The notes beneath the pieces are model-generated. The model was not told the origin of the DNA. It made no database searches and was given only the letters and a program-made list of their open reading frames with translations. From an uncultured Crocinitomix sp. (GTDB lineage: Bacteria; Bacteroidota; Bacteroidia; Flavobacteriales_D; Crocinitomicaceae), in contig CAJQHR010000040.1 of NCBI GenBank assembly GCA_905478225.1, forward strand, positions 1-64,000: DNA of 64,000 bases. The letters run 5' to 3'. Position 1 is the first letter of the stretch, and every line of letters begins with the position of its first letter. Shown one piece after another: positions 27,203-35,536 of the stretch. A program made the translations under genes and the position numbers.

Positions 27203-29107
27203 ATGAATTTAGAAAATCATTTAACCAGCATAGTCAAAGAATTATTGACAAAACATTATGCAATCGAAATTGGAGAAAAAATGATCCAGTTTCAAAAAAC
27301 AAAAAAAGACTTTGAAGGAGACATTACTTTAGTTGTTTTTCCTTTTGTGAAGATGGCAAAAAAAGCACCGCAAATGGTGGGTCAAGAATTAGGGGAGTTA
27401 TTAACGGCAGAAATTGATCTGATTACTGGTTTTAATGCCGTTCAAGGATTTTTAAATTTGGTAATTGCCGATTCATATTGGTTGAATATCTTAAATGAAA
27501 TTGCTGTGCAACCCAATTATGGCAATGGACCCGACAAAGATTCGCGTTTGATGGTAGAATACTCTTCACCTAACACCAATAAACCGCTTCACTTAGGTCA
27601 TTTAAGAAATAATTTTTTAGGATTTTCAGTTTCTCGTATTCTTGAGGCCAATGGACATAAGGTTGTAAAAACTCAAATTGTAAATGACCGTGGCATTCAT
27701 ATTTGTAAAAGTATGTTAGCCTGGGAGCGTTTTGATGAAGGGAATACGCCTGAGTCAGCAGGAATGAAAGGGGATAAGTTTGTTGGGCAATACTATGTTA
27801 AATTTGACAAAGTATTGAAAGCAGAAACCTTAGTGGTGATTGAAAACTGGGAAAAAGGGAAATTTGAAGGAAGTGAGGCTTTTGAAGCCGAGTATGCCCG
27901 ATTAGCCCAAGCGTATGCTGCTAAGGATGACGAAAAGGCGAAAAAAGGCCTTGCTGATAAAATTAAAAAACTGGCGAATAATGCCACGCCCATCATGCAA
28001 GATGTAAAAGACATGCTTGTGAAATGGGAAAAGAAAGATGCGCATGTTTATGGGCTTTGGCAGAAAATGAACGGTTGGGTGTATAAAGGGTTTGAAGATA
28101 CCTATAAAGCCATGCAGGTTTCGTTTGATAAGTTGTATTATGAGTCTGACACCTATATAATAGGTAAGGAAATGGTTGAAGATGGATTAAATAAAGGTAT
28201 TTTCTTTAAAAAAGAAGATGGCTCAGTTTGGATTGATCTTACTGCTGATGGATTGGATGAGAAATTAGTATTGCGAGGAGATGGCACGGCGGTTTACATG
28301 ACCCAAGATGTTGGAACTGCTCAATTGCGTATGCAAGATTATCCAGATTTAAGAGGAATTGCATATACGGTGGGTAATGAACAAGATTATCATTTTAAAG
28401 TATTGTTCTTAATACTTCAAAAATTGGGCTATGATTGGGCGCAGAATTGTCATCACATTTCATACGGAATGGTTGATTTACGTAATGATAAAGGTGAAGT
28501 TGGTCGAATGAAGTCGCGCGAAGGCACAGTGGTTGATGCAGATGATTTAGTGAGCGAGGTAGTACTTACTGCAAAAGAAATGACGGAAGAACGTGGACAT
28601 ATAGAGGGAATGACAGCGGATGAAAAGAATCAGTTGTATCATATGATCGGCTTAGGAGGCTTGAAATATTATTTACTCAAGGTTGATCCAGCAAAACGGA
28701 TGACCTTTAATCCAGAAGAATCGGTTGAATTGCAAGGCAACACAGGTCCTTTCATACAATATGTACATGCACGTATTTGCTCATTATTACGCAAGGCTGG
28801 CGATCTAAGTGGAGAAGGCGTAAAATTAAATCTTCAGTTACACCCTGTTGAACGAGAAATATTGAAGAAACTGGCCGACTATCCGGAGGTTGTTAAAACT
28901 GCTGGAGATGACTATTCACCTGCCATTATTGCGAATTATGCCTTTGACTTAGGAAAGACTTATAATGCCTTTTGGCAAAGTGTTAGCGTTTTTAAAGAAG
29001 AGGATGCTGATCTCATGGGAATGCGGCTTGAATTAAGTCGTAATGTGGCGAAGGTAATAAAATCAACTATGTTTTTGTTGGGAATTGACGTTCCTGAACG
29101 TATGTAA
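27203..29107 (+). CDS. argS: Arginine--tRNA ligase
   Basis: A class I synthetase of 634 residues with the HIGH-type motif in SSPNTNKPLHLGHLRNN near residues 117-131 and the KMSKS-equivalent GRMKSREGTVV near residue 436, plus the N-terminal Add-1 domain (DITLVVFPFVKMAKKAP) and a C-terminal DALR anticodon-binding domain (VHARICSLLRKAG onward). Length is a little above E. coli ArgS because of a charged insertion near residues 215-290. The ATG abuts the arginase stop. No clear terminator follows in the 242-base gap. Confidence 0.96.
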   Translation: MNLENHLTSIVKELLTKHYAIEIGEKMIQFQKTKKDFEGDITLVVFPFVKMAKKAPQMVGQELGELLTAEIDLITGFNAVQGFLNLVIADSYWLNILNEIAVQPNYGNGPDKDSRLMVEYSSPNTNKPLHLGHLRNNFLGFSVSRILEANGHKVVKTQIVNDRGIHICKSMLAWERFDEGNTPESAGMKGDKFVGQYYVKFDKVLKAETLVVIENWEKGKFEGSEAFEAEYARLAQAYAAKDDEKAKKGLADKIKKLANNATPIMQDVKDMLVKWEKKDAHVYGLWQKMNGWVYKGFEDTYKAMQVSFDKLYYESDTYIIGKEMVEDGLNKGIFFKKEDGSVWIDLTADGLDEKLVLRGDGTAVYMTQDVGTAQLRMQDYPDLRGIAYTVGNEQDYHFKVLFLILQKLGYDWAQNCHHISYGMVDLRNDKGEVGRMKSREGTVVDADDLVSEVVLTAKEMTEERGHIEGMTADEKNQLYHMIGLGGLKYYLLKVDPAKRMTFNPEESVELQGNTGPFIQYVHARICSLLRKAGDLSGEGVKLNLQLHPVEREILKKLADYPEVVKTAGDDYSPAIIANYAFDLGKTYNAFWQSVSVFKEEDADLMGMRLELSRNVAKVIKSTMFLLGIDVPERM

Positions 29108-29319
29108 CTAGATTTTATTATGATTTTATCAACATTTTTTTTTGGAGAACAAATTTATTAACATGTTTTGAGTTAATCTACTGTATTTTAATTAGTTGGA
29201 AGCGTTTCATTTACTCAAATTTTAATAAATCAGTAAGTTTTTAAAACAAAAAAAGAGTGCAATTCGACGGAAATAACCGTTTAAATACCGAATGATTTAA
29301 CAATAATGAATTATTTCTT

Positions 29320-29327
29320 TAAATTTG
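29320..29327 (+). promoter_or_regulatory. Promoter -7 element for the OmpA-like gene
   Basis: TAAATTTG, exact TAnnTTTG, 22 bases before the ATG at 29350. The rest of the 242-base spacer after argS is AT-rich without visible structure. Confidence 0.6.
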
Positions 29328-29349
29328 TGAGTGATTAATTTATTAAACT

Positions 29350-30843
29350 ATGAAAATGAAAATTGGATTTTTAAGTCTATTAGCAGCACTTGTAATGTCA
29401 AGTACTTCTTTCGGACAAAATGCTGAGCAGAGATTCGGAATAGGTGCACACCTAGGGATTTCTGATTACTACGGTGATTTGAATGCTGAGTTTTTTGATA
29501 TTGGTAAAACTGCCAGAAATCAAGGAGGATTAACATTTAGCTACTATCTAACACCAATGTTTGACGTTGCTGCTTCTTGCACATACGGCGGAATTGGTTA
29601 TGATCAAGCAGTTGGACCAAGTTTTGGTGCTAACTTGTTTCAAGCTAACGCTCAAATTCGTTTCAAATTCCATAACGGATTTATATTAAAAGAAACATCA
29701 AAAATTCAACCCTTCGTATCTGTAGGACTTGGACTTGCTGATTATGCTAACGTTAGTATTTTCACAGACGTTGCTTTTAATACAGTTCCTCAAACGGATT
29801 TTACGTTGAACGCTGCTGCAGGTGCAACATATATGATTTTCCCTAAGTGGGGTATTAACTATACATTGTTATATGCTCACACAAATGGTGATTCTAAAGA
29901 TGGTTACGCTGGATTCTCTGCTGGTTGGGATCAATTCATGATTCACCAAGGTGGAATCGTTTATTTAATTGGTCAAGCGACTGATGAAGATAAAGATGGT
30001 GTTACTGACAAGAAAGATGATTGTCCTGGAACTCCTGATGGTGTATCTGTTGATGACGCAGGTTGTCCAATTGATACTGACGGTGACGGAATTGCTGATT
30101 ACTTAGATAAGTGTCCTGAGGTTCCTGGAGTTGAAGAATTCGAAGGTTGTCCTGATACTGATGGTGACGGAATCCAAGATTCAGAAGATGAATGTCCAGA
30201 AGTACCTGGTGTTAAATCTGCAATGGGTTGTCCTGATAGAGATCTTGACGGAATCGTTGATGACGAAGATAACTGTCCTGATACTCCAGGTTTAGAGAGA
30301 TTCGACGGATGTCCTGATACAGACGGTGATAACATCATTGATTCTGAAGATGCTTGTCCTACAGTGGCAGGAATCAAAGAGTTGAAAGGTTGTCCTGATA
30401 CTGATGGTGATGGTATTACAGATGCTGATGATAAGTGTCCTACTATCCCAGGAGTTGAATCTAACATGGGTTGTCCTGAGATTGCAGTTGAAACTCAAGA
30501 AGTGTTTGAAAAAGCATTAAAAGGAATTCAATTCGAATCTGGAAGAGATGTAATTAAAACACGTTCTTACGGTATCTTGAATAATGTTGTTGACATTATG
30601 AAAGAAAACCCTACGTACAAGTTAGTAATTGACGGACATACTGATTCTCAAGGTGATGATGCTAAGAACCAAATACTTTCTGAGAAGAGAGCTGCGGCAG
30701 TTAAGAAGTACCTAGTTGATAAGGGTGTTGAAGGTTCAAGATTAACTTCTAGAGGATTCGGTGAAACGATACCTAAAGCAACTAACGATACTAGTATAGG
30801 TAGAGCTGAAAACAGAAGGGTAGAGTTCACAGTAGAATTCTAA
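29350..30843 (+). CDS. OmpA family protein with thrombospondin type 3 repeats
   Basis: A 497-residue outer membrane protein. After a 22-residue signal peptide come a beta-barrel of about residues 25-210, then seven Asp-rich calcium-binding type 3 repeats (units like DTDGDGIADYLDKCPEVPGV) to about residue 375, then a C-terminal OmpA peptidoglycan-binding domain with VIDGHTDSQGDDAKNQILSE and RAENRRVEF. It links the outer membrane to the wall. The uniform codon choice and its own promoter and strong terminator suggest high expression. Common in Flavobacteriales. Confidence 0.95.
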   Translation: MKMKIGFLSLLAALVMSSTSFGQNAEQRFGIGAHLGISDYYGDLNAEFFDIGKTARNQGGLTFSYYLTPMFDVAASCTYGGIGYDQAVGPSFGANLFQANAQIRFKFHNGFILKETSKIQPFVSVGLGLADYANVSIFTDVAFNTVPQTDFTLNAAAGATYMIFPKWGINYTLLYAHTNGDSKDGYAGFSAGWDQFMIHQGGIVYLIGQATDEDKDGVTDKKDDCPGTPDGVSVDDAGCPIDTDGDGIADYLDKCPEVPGVEEFEGCPDTDGDGIQDSEDECPEVPGVKSAMGCPDRDLDGIVDDEDNCPDTPGLERFDGCPDTDGDNIIDSEDACPTVAGIKELKGCPDTDGDGITDADDKCPTIPGVESNMGCPEIAVETQEVFEKALKGIQFESGRDVIKTRSYGILNNVVDIMKENPTYKLVIDGHTDSQGDDAKNQILSEKRAAAVKKYLVDKGVEGSRLTSRGFGETIPKATNDTSIGRAENRRVEFTVEF

Positions 30844-30862
30844 TCCCCACAAAATAAATTAC

Positions 30863-30900
30863 AAAAATGCCCACTTGGTCTCAAGTGGGCATTTTTTTTT
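30863..30900 (+). terminator. Intrinsic terminator of the OmpA-like gene
   Basis: A perfect 15-base stem (30863-30877 with 30882-30896), a four-base loop GTCT and a run of T, 20 bases after the stop codon. Confidence 0.92.
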
Positions 30901-31053
30901 ATGTCGTTTATCAACTTTTATTAAAAAGTTATCGACAATCGTTGATTTATCGGAAAAAGTACTGTAAATTTATACAGGAATTAATGAGATATATATTCTT
31001 CTTGCAATAGAAGAATTTAAAATAATTTTAGTTTCATAGCTAAAAGTTAGGTA

Positions 31054-31091
31054 GAGGCGTTTTGTTGTTAGAACAAAACGCTTCTTTTTTT
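31054..31091 (+). terminator. Orphan intrinsic terminator in an intergenic region
   Basis: A 13-base stem with one G-T pair (31054-31066 with 31072-31084), loop GTTAG and seven T. The OmpA-like gene already ends at a strong terminator 160 bases upstream and no frame lies between, so this hairpin may end a small RNA starting somewhere in 30900-31000. A local hairpin ATTCTTC/GAAGAAT lies near 31005-31017. No exact TAnnTTTG element is seen there. The rest of the 320-base gap is empty. Confidence 0.7.
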
Positions 31092-31217
31092 GTCTCAACC
31101 TTTCCGCATTCCCCTGTATTTTGCTATGAGTTTTTAACGGCTCACTAGTCGACGAAACGTTTGTACAATATTCACGTATCACATTCATATATCATTGCAA
31201 GATTAAAATACCTAAGC

Positions 31218-31781
31218 ATGCCATATCCTAAGTATCTCTTTTACATAATTGCTTTAGGGCTTATAATTTCTTGTAATCGGAGTCAAGAGCAATATAATCC
31301 TGAACTAGACCCGAATGCAGAAATCCACCGACTTCAAGATACCACGGTTGATCAGTCTGGATGGTATTACGCCAAATCTACGCAAGGTAACTTCTCCGTA
31401 CTAATGCCAATTCCTTTTAACGATTATACGGTAAAAGTGAATGATTATGAAAGTTTTTATATAACCGGTGAATCTGACGAGGGCGTGACATTTACTGTTT
31501 TACAAGCGGAAAACCTGAAAGACGCACCTGTTAATCTACATCAATTGATTTCAAAACTAGATAAACCAACAACGCCAGTGTCACAGGTAGCCCATTATTC
31601 ACAAAACAACTATACGGCAGTTAGTTTTCACCAAACGTCTTTTAGAACAGCTGCATTTGGCAAGTATGCTTTACATGGCAATTCAATGTATACGCTCATG
31701 ATTCAGTTTCCTTTTGCGAACGAAGACCTTGTGAAAAGTATCAAAGATTCATTCTTTGATTATTTGGTAATTGAAGATTGA
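31218..31781 (+). CDS. Unknown lipoprotein
   Basis: With the ATG at 31218 the product is 187 residues and starts with a short signal sequence ending in the lipobox ALGLIISC. The TTG or upstream codon giving a longer frame from 31161 would put 19 extra residues before the signal peptide and is unlikely. The mature part is a small beta-rich domain (GNFSVLMPIPFNDYTVKV, then GVTFTVLQAENL) ending SIKDSFFDYLVIED, a pattern seen in small periplasmic lipoproteins. No family recognised. Confidence 0.7.
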   Translation: MPYPKYLFYIIALGLIISCNRSQEQYNPELDPNAEIHRLQDTTVDQSGWYYAKSTQGNFSVLMPIPFNDYTVKVNDYESFYITGESDEGVTFTVLQAENLKDAPVNLHQLISKLDKPTTPVSQVAHYSQNNYTAVSFHQTSFRTAAFGKYALHGNSMYTLMIQFPFANEDLVKSIKDSFFDYLVIED

Positions 31782-31789
31782 TACAAAAA

Positions 31790-32308
31790 TTAGATTCTCG
31801 TTAACGCACGGATAATTTCTGCATGCTGAGGATAGACCTGACTCAAACTATCTCGCTCAGCCAATTCAAAGTCGGCAAAATCAAAACCTGGCGCGACTGT
31901 GCAACCCACAAAAGAAAAGGAATTCCCTTCTTCCACACTTGAAGCGAACCAACATCCTGCAGGAACAACTAATTGTGGCGCCAAATTCTCACTCAAGCTA
32001 AAGCCAACCTTATGCGCCGTATATTTCCCTTCCATGTCAATTACATGAACCGTTAGGGGAGAACCATGATAAAAATGCCACACTTCATCCTGCTTAATTC
32101 TATGAAAGCCTGAAAAATTTGAAGAGGTTAATAAAAAATAAATGCTAGTGCAATAATTTCTCGATCCGTTAAACTTCGGTGATAGCTCTTCCGCAGAAAT
32201 TACGCCCTCACTTCTGTACAGTTCTTTATAATAACCACCTTCAGGATGGGGCAATAGTTCATGCAGGCTTACTAATGCGGCGATTTCAGCCTCAGAATTA
32301 TTTTCCAT
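31790..32308 (-). CDS. Cupin superfamily protein (DUF985/Cupin_5)
   Basis: 172 residues with the family signature LHELLPHPEGGYYKELYRS, the strand SIYFLLTSSNFSGFHRIKQDEVWHFYHG split across residues 50-80, the partial GCWFASS loop, and FVGCTVAPGFDFADFELA at the end. DUF985 proteins are single-domain cupins related to YML079w; no reaction is established. The ATG overlaps the end of the DUF434 gene by 11 bases, so the three genes DUF2452, DUF434 and this one form an operon. Confidence 0.9.
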   Translation of the reverse strand: MENNSEAEIAALVSLHELLPHPEGGYYKELYRSEGVISAEELSPKFNGSRNYCTSIYFLLTSSNFSGFHRIKQDEVWHFYHGSPLTVHVIDMEGKYTAHKVGFSLSENLAPQLVVPAGCWFASSVEEGNSFSFVGCTVAPGFDFADFELAERDSLSQVYPQHAEIIRALTRI

Positions 32309-33044
32309 TTAATAATGTATTAAAATTAATTACGTCTGCTTCAGCAATTTTATTTTCAATAATATATGCGCCAAGGTTAAACCATTGAACTTGTTCAATT
32401 ATCCAGCCATCACTGCTTATAGCAATTTCATTCTTTTCAACTATATATTTATCAGGATTGTTGTCTAGGATCACCTCCCAATTGTATCCAAATTTTTCCG
32501 CAATTTCTAAAATCAATCCTTTTAATCGACCACTATTCGAAACTGGTTTATCCAATATCCATACAACCATTTCTGGTTGAAGGTCAAATAAGGTTTCTCC
32601 AATTAACTTTAATACCCCATTTGTTTGTTGAACGCGCTTGTAAGTGCCATGTACACCTGATAAATCGCGATAGGATTCGTCAGCACATTTGAAAATATAT
32701 GCTCCTGATAAAGCGCTTTCGAGCAATATTATCAGATTAAACCCATCAATGAGGACAGTTTTCCCCTGAATAATTAATTTAGCAATGTGGTTTGCTTTAA
32801 TGTTGCTAATTTGCTGGCTTGAAGCTGATGCACGGCGCAGAGCATCTTGCTGACGTTTGTTTAACCTATGATGATTACCAACTAAGTTCAATGAAGCATT
32901 AATGGCATAGCCTTTCGTCAATAGGTCATTTAAATCTCGATAAGCGGTTCCGAGTTTTTCATGAAATGGTTCACCAAATAACTTGTGGTCATTGGCTTCT
33001 TTGCCTCGATTTCGCTTCGTTTTATTTTCAGACTGGTCGATAAT
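32298..33044 (-). CDS. DUF434/DUF5616 protein lacking a canonical start codon
   Basis: The first usual start codon, a TTG at 32921, lies inside the conserved domain. Upstream, the same frame stays open and encodes the normal N-terminus (NRGKEANDHKLFG, then LGTAYRDLNDLLTKGYAINA) back to the stop of the upstream gene at 33056. No ATG, GTG or TTG occurs in between; the best candidates are ATT at 33044 or ATC at 33041. The body matches DUF434 (LVGNHHRLNKRQQDALRR) plus the nucleotide-metabolism-like VLIDGFNLIILLESAL domain. Function unknown. Either a rare start codon is used or the start has been lost. Confidence 0.72.
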   Translation of the reverse strand: MIDQSENKTKRNRGKEANDHKLFGEPFHEKLGTAYRDLNDLLTKGYAINASLNLVGNHHRLNKRQQDALRRASASSQQISNIKANHIAKLIIQGKTVLIDGFNLIILLESALSGAYIFKCADESYRDLSGVHGTYKRVQQTNGVLKLIGETLFDLQPEMVVWILDKPVSNSGRLKGLILEIAEKFGYNWEVILDNNPDKYIVEKNEIAISSDGWIIEQVQWFNLGAYIIENKIAEADVINFNTLLNGK

Positions 33045-33053
33045 TGTTAGGGA

Positions 33054-33539
33054 TTAAGATTCTTCTGATGCTTCCTCGGCACTTTCAATAATCTCCCAGG
33101 TATGGTCGGCTAATAAACGAATGGTGGCCACGTAAGTGTAATTGTTTTTGCGCGATCGTCCCCATTCATTAGGCGCTATTATTGAAAGGATTTGCGTTAA
33201 ATCCTCGTCTTCGTATAAATGATATACATAGTTTATAATTGGGTCAAAGCGAAAAGAGGCCTGATAAATTCGTTCTGAAATCTCTTTTCTTTTATTGATT
33301 TTTTTAGCTTGTTCCGCCAAAACTTGCATCTGCTCATAAAGTTGATTCAGTTGCTGATCGGTTTGGTACGCCATGGCAGTCAAAGCACGCCCTTTTTGCT
33401 TCCCAATGTCCTCAGGTTTTATAACAGCGCTTCCCACATGATGTCCATACTCAAGTGAGTGAGGGTTTTCAGAGATCTTATCTGGATCAATTGGATTCTG
33501 AAAATCTTCTTGTTTTTTATTTTCTTTTTGATCTGACAT
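33054..33539 (-). CDS. DUF2452 domain protein
   Basis: 161 residues: a charged disordered N-terminus, then ENPHSLEYGHHVGSAVIKPED, a helical region TDQQLNQLYEQMQVLAEQAKKI, the YQASFRFDP and YHLYEDED strands, APNEWG, and ADHTWEI at the end. These match the DUF2452 family of small proteins found in bacteria and animals, without known activity. It heads the three-gene operon and has a promoter element at 33582-33589. Confidence 0.85.
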   Translation of the reverse strand: MSDQKENKKQEDFQNPIDPDKISENPHSLEYGHHVGSAVIKPEDIGKQKGRALTAMAYQTDQQLNQLYEQMQVLAEQAKKINKRKEISERIYQASFRFDPIINYVYHLYEDEDLTQILSIIAPNEWGRSRKNNYTYVATIRLLADHTWEIIESAEEASEES

Positions 33540-33581
33540 GTTTATTCTAATTGCCTTTTTTTATCTGTTTCAAACCGTTTA

Positions 33582-33589
33582 CAAAGATA
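33582..33589 (-). promoter_or_regulatory. Promoter -7 element for the DUF2452 operon
   Basis: Minus-strand TATCTTTG, exact TAnnTTTG, 42 bases before the ATG at 33539. Confidence 0.5.
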
Positions 33590-33738
33590 CGGATTATCGC
33601 TGAACTCTCTCCTATAACATGGTGCTAAGTGTTTTGTTTTGCAATTGAATGTTCAGTATTGAATCAATCGACTATTTTTTTATAAAATGGGAAAGAGTTT
33701 TACATAGAAAAATGATATATTGTCATTAAAAAAGCGCT

Positions 33739-34541
33739 ATGGGTTATTTAATTGGAGCAGGGGTTTTGGGAATTTTAGGTCTAAAAACAAGAAGGCTGGT
33801 AAGTCTGCATCTCTTGAATTAATGGAAACGTCAAGAATTAATGATATTGTTGAAAATCATGAAGAAATGTCTGCATCTATGGGGCATGGAAATTTTTCTT
33901 TACATGTTGAAGTGAAGGGCAAGGCGCATTCTGAACAACCCATAGAATCTGAACTATCAAAAGAGCAGGTTGTTTATTTCAAGTCGGAAATTGTGCATGA
34001 ATATGAGAAGTTAGAAACGCGAAAAACCAAAGATGGAACTGAAAAAAAATGGGTAAAACACAAAGATACGGTATCTGAAAACCTTCGCTGGGCCGCAGGC
34101 TTTGGCGTCAAAGATGATACTGGATTTATTGAGGTGAACGCAAATAAATCAAAATTCCATACAGAAAAGTTGTATTCTAATTTCGAAAAAGGAGACCCGA
34201 ACGCCGATAATGGTGGAGGTTTAAATTTAAAAATTAAAGGCTTTTCCATTGGCATTGGCGGGGGTAGTAAGAATAAAGGATTACGTACCATTGGTTATCG
34301 ATATAAGGAAACTGGAATCCGAATGGGAACACAATTATATGTTGTTGGAGAAGCAAATGATAGAGACGGCGCACTGCGCATCTCAAAACCAAATGACAAC
34401 AACGACCAATTTATTGTATCTGTAAAATCGAAAGATGAATTTATTGGAAGTACAGTTAAAGGTCTAACAATTGGAGCAATTGCTTCGTGGTTTGTGGCTG
34501 TGGGTTGTGTGGTTATGGGATTAATTAAAATGATGGGTTAA
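33739..34541 (+). pseudogene. Membrane-anchored GIDE-domain protein with a poly-A frameshift
   Basis: The ATG at 33739 encodes MGYLIGAGVLGILGLK, a normal N-terminal membrane anchor, but this frame soon stops. The other frame (open from 33720) encodes KNKKAGKSASLELMETSRI onward, a GIDE-type domain with YFKSEIVHEYEKLE, the RTIGYRYKETGI and GTQLYVVGEAND motifs, and a C-terminal membrane helix. Adding one A to the five-A run at 33783-33787 joins them. GIDE domains occur in mitochondrial MUL1/MAPL E3 ligases and in bacteria, where no function is set. The 33720 TTG start alone would give an unnatural N-terminus. Could be a slippage gene. Confidence 0.75.
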
Positions 34542-34568
34542 AAACAACCAGAGCAAGGATATATATTC

Positions 34569-34576
34569 TATTTTTG
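34569..34576 (+). promoter_or_regulatory. Promoter -7 element for fabI
   Basis: TATTTTTG, exact TAnnTTTG, 82 bases before the fabI ATG. No clear -33 TTG. Confidence 0.45.
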
Positions 34577-34658
34577 TACCGATTAAAAACGGGACGTTAT
34601 TGACAACCTATTTTAACTACTGACCAACGTAAAATTTGAACCGTATAAATTAAATATT

Positions 34659-35471
34659 ATGGCCAACGGATTATTAAAAGGAAAAAAAGGAATTATTTTT
34701 GGCGCTTTAAATGAGCAATCAATTGCATGGAGAGTTGCACAGCGCGCCCATGAAGAAGGAGCTGAAATAGTTTTAACCAATGCACCAATCGCCATGCGAA
34801 TGGGTGAAATAAACAAATTAGCAGAAGACATTAATGCACAGATTATACCTGCAGATGCCACTATTTTAGAAGATCTTGAAAATCTAATTGATAAATCAAT
34901 GGAGATTTTCGGAGGTAAAATGGACTTTATTTTACATTCTATAGGAATGTCCGTGAATGTGAGAAAAGGAAGACATTATACAGATCAAAAGTATGATTGG
35001 ACCATGAAAGGAATTGATGTTTCTGCGATGTCTTTTCACAAAGTAATGCAAACGGCTTATCAAAAGGATGCCGTTAATGATTGGGGATCAATTTTAGGCT
35101 TGACATATATCGCAGCACAACGTGTTTTTCCTGATTATAATGACATGGCTGATAATAAGTCTTATTTAGAATCAGTTGCACGTAGTTTTGGATACCATTA
35201 TGGTAAAAAAGCAAATGTACGGGTGAACACAATTTCTCAATCTCCTACATTGACAACTGCAGGAAGTGGTGTAAAAGGATTTAATGAGTTCATTAACTAT
35301 TCAGAGCAAATGTCTCCGCTTGGAAATGCCTCTGCTTTAGATTGCGCAAATTATTGCATTAGCATGTTCTCTGATCTAACGAAATTTGTAACCATGCAAA
35401 ACCTATTTCATGACGGCGGATTCTCTAATACGGGAGTAACGCAAGAAGTGATTGAAAAATTTGGAGAATAA
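34659..35471 (+). CDS. fabI: Enoyl-[acyl-carrier-protein] reductase (NADH)
   Basis: FabI carries out the last reduction in each fatty-acid elongation cycle and is the triclosan target in E. coli. The 270-residue SDR has the FabI cofactor motif GIIFGALNEQSIAWRVAQ rather than the usual TGxxxGIG, and the family's YxxxxxxK catalytic region in YNDMADNKSYLESVARSF. The RVNTISQSPTLTTAGSGV segment also fits FabI. Own promoter and terminator; monocistronic. fabG lies about 4 kb away on the other strand. Confidence 0.95.
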   Translation: MANGLLKGKKGIIFGALNEQSIAWRVAQRAHEEGAEIVLTNAPIAMRMGEINKLAEDINAQIIPADATILEDLENLIDKSMEIFGGKMDFILHSIGMSVNVRKGRHYTDQKYDWTMKGIDVSAMSFHKVMQTAYQKDAVNDWGSILGLTYIAAQRVFPDYNDMADNKSYLESVARSFGYHYGKKANVRVNTISQSPTLTTAGSGVKGFNEFINYSEQMSPLGNASALDCANYCISMFSDLTKFVTMQNLFHDGGFSNTGVTQEVIEKFGE

Positions 35472-35489
35472 CTTAAATAACATTACCTT

Positions 35490-35526
35490 AAAACCGCACT
35501 TTCGTTATTGTTAATGCGGTTTTTTT
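35490..35526 (+). terminator. Intrinsic terminator of fabI
   Basis: Stem AAAACCGCA (35490-35498) with TGCGGTTTT (35515-35523), 16-base loop, T-run to 35526, shortly after the fabI stop. Confidence 0.85.
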
Positions 35527-35536
35527 ATTTCAAAAT

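Noticed and set aside
30099-30498. Ser/Pro-rich and other minus-strand frames
   Set aside because: Antisense shadows of the thrombospondin type 3 repeats of the OmpA-like gene.
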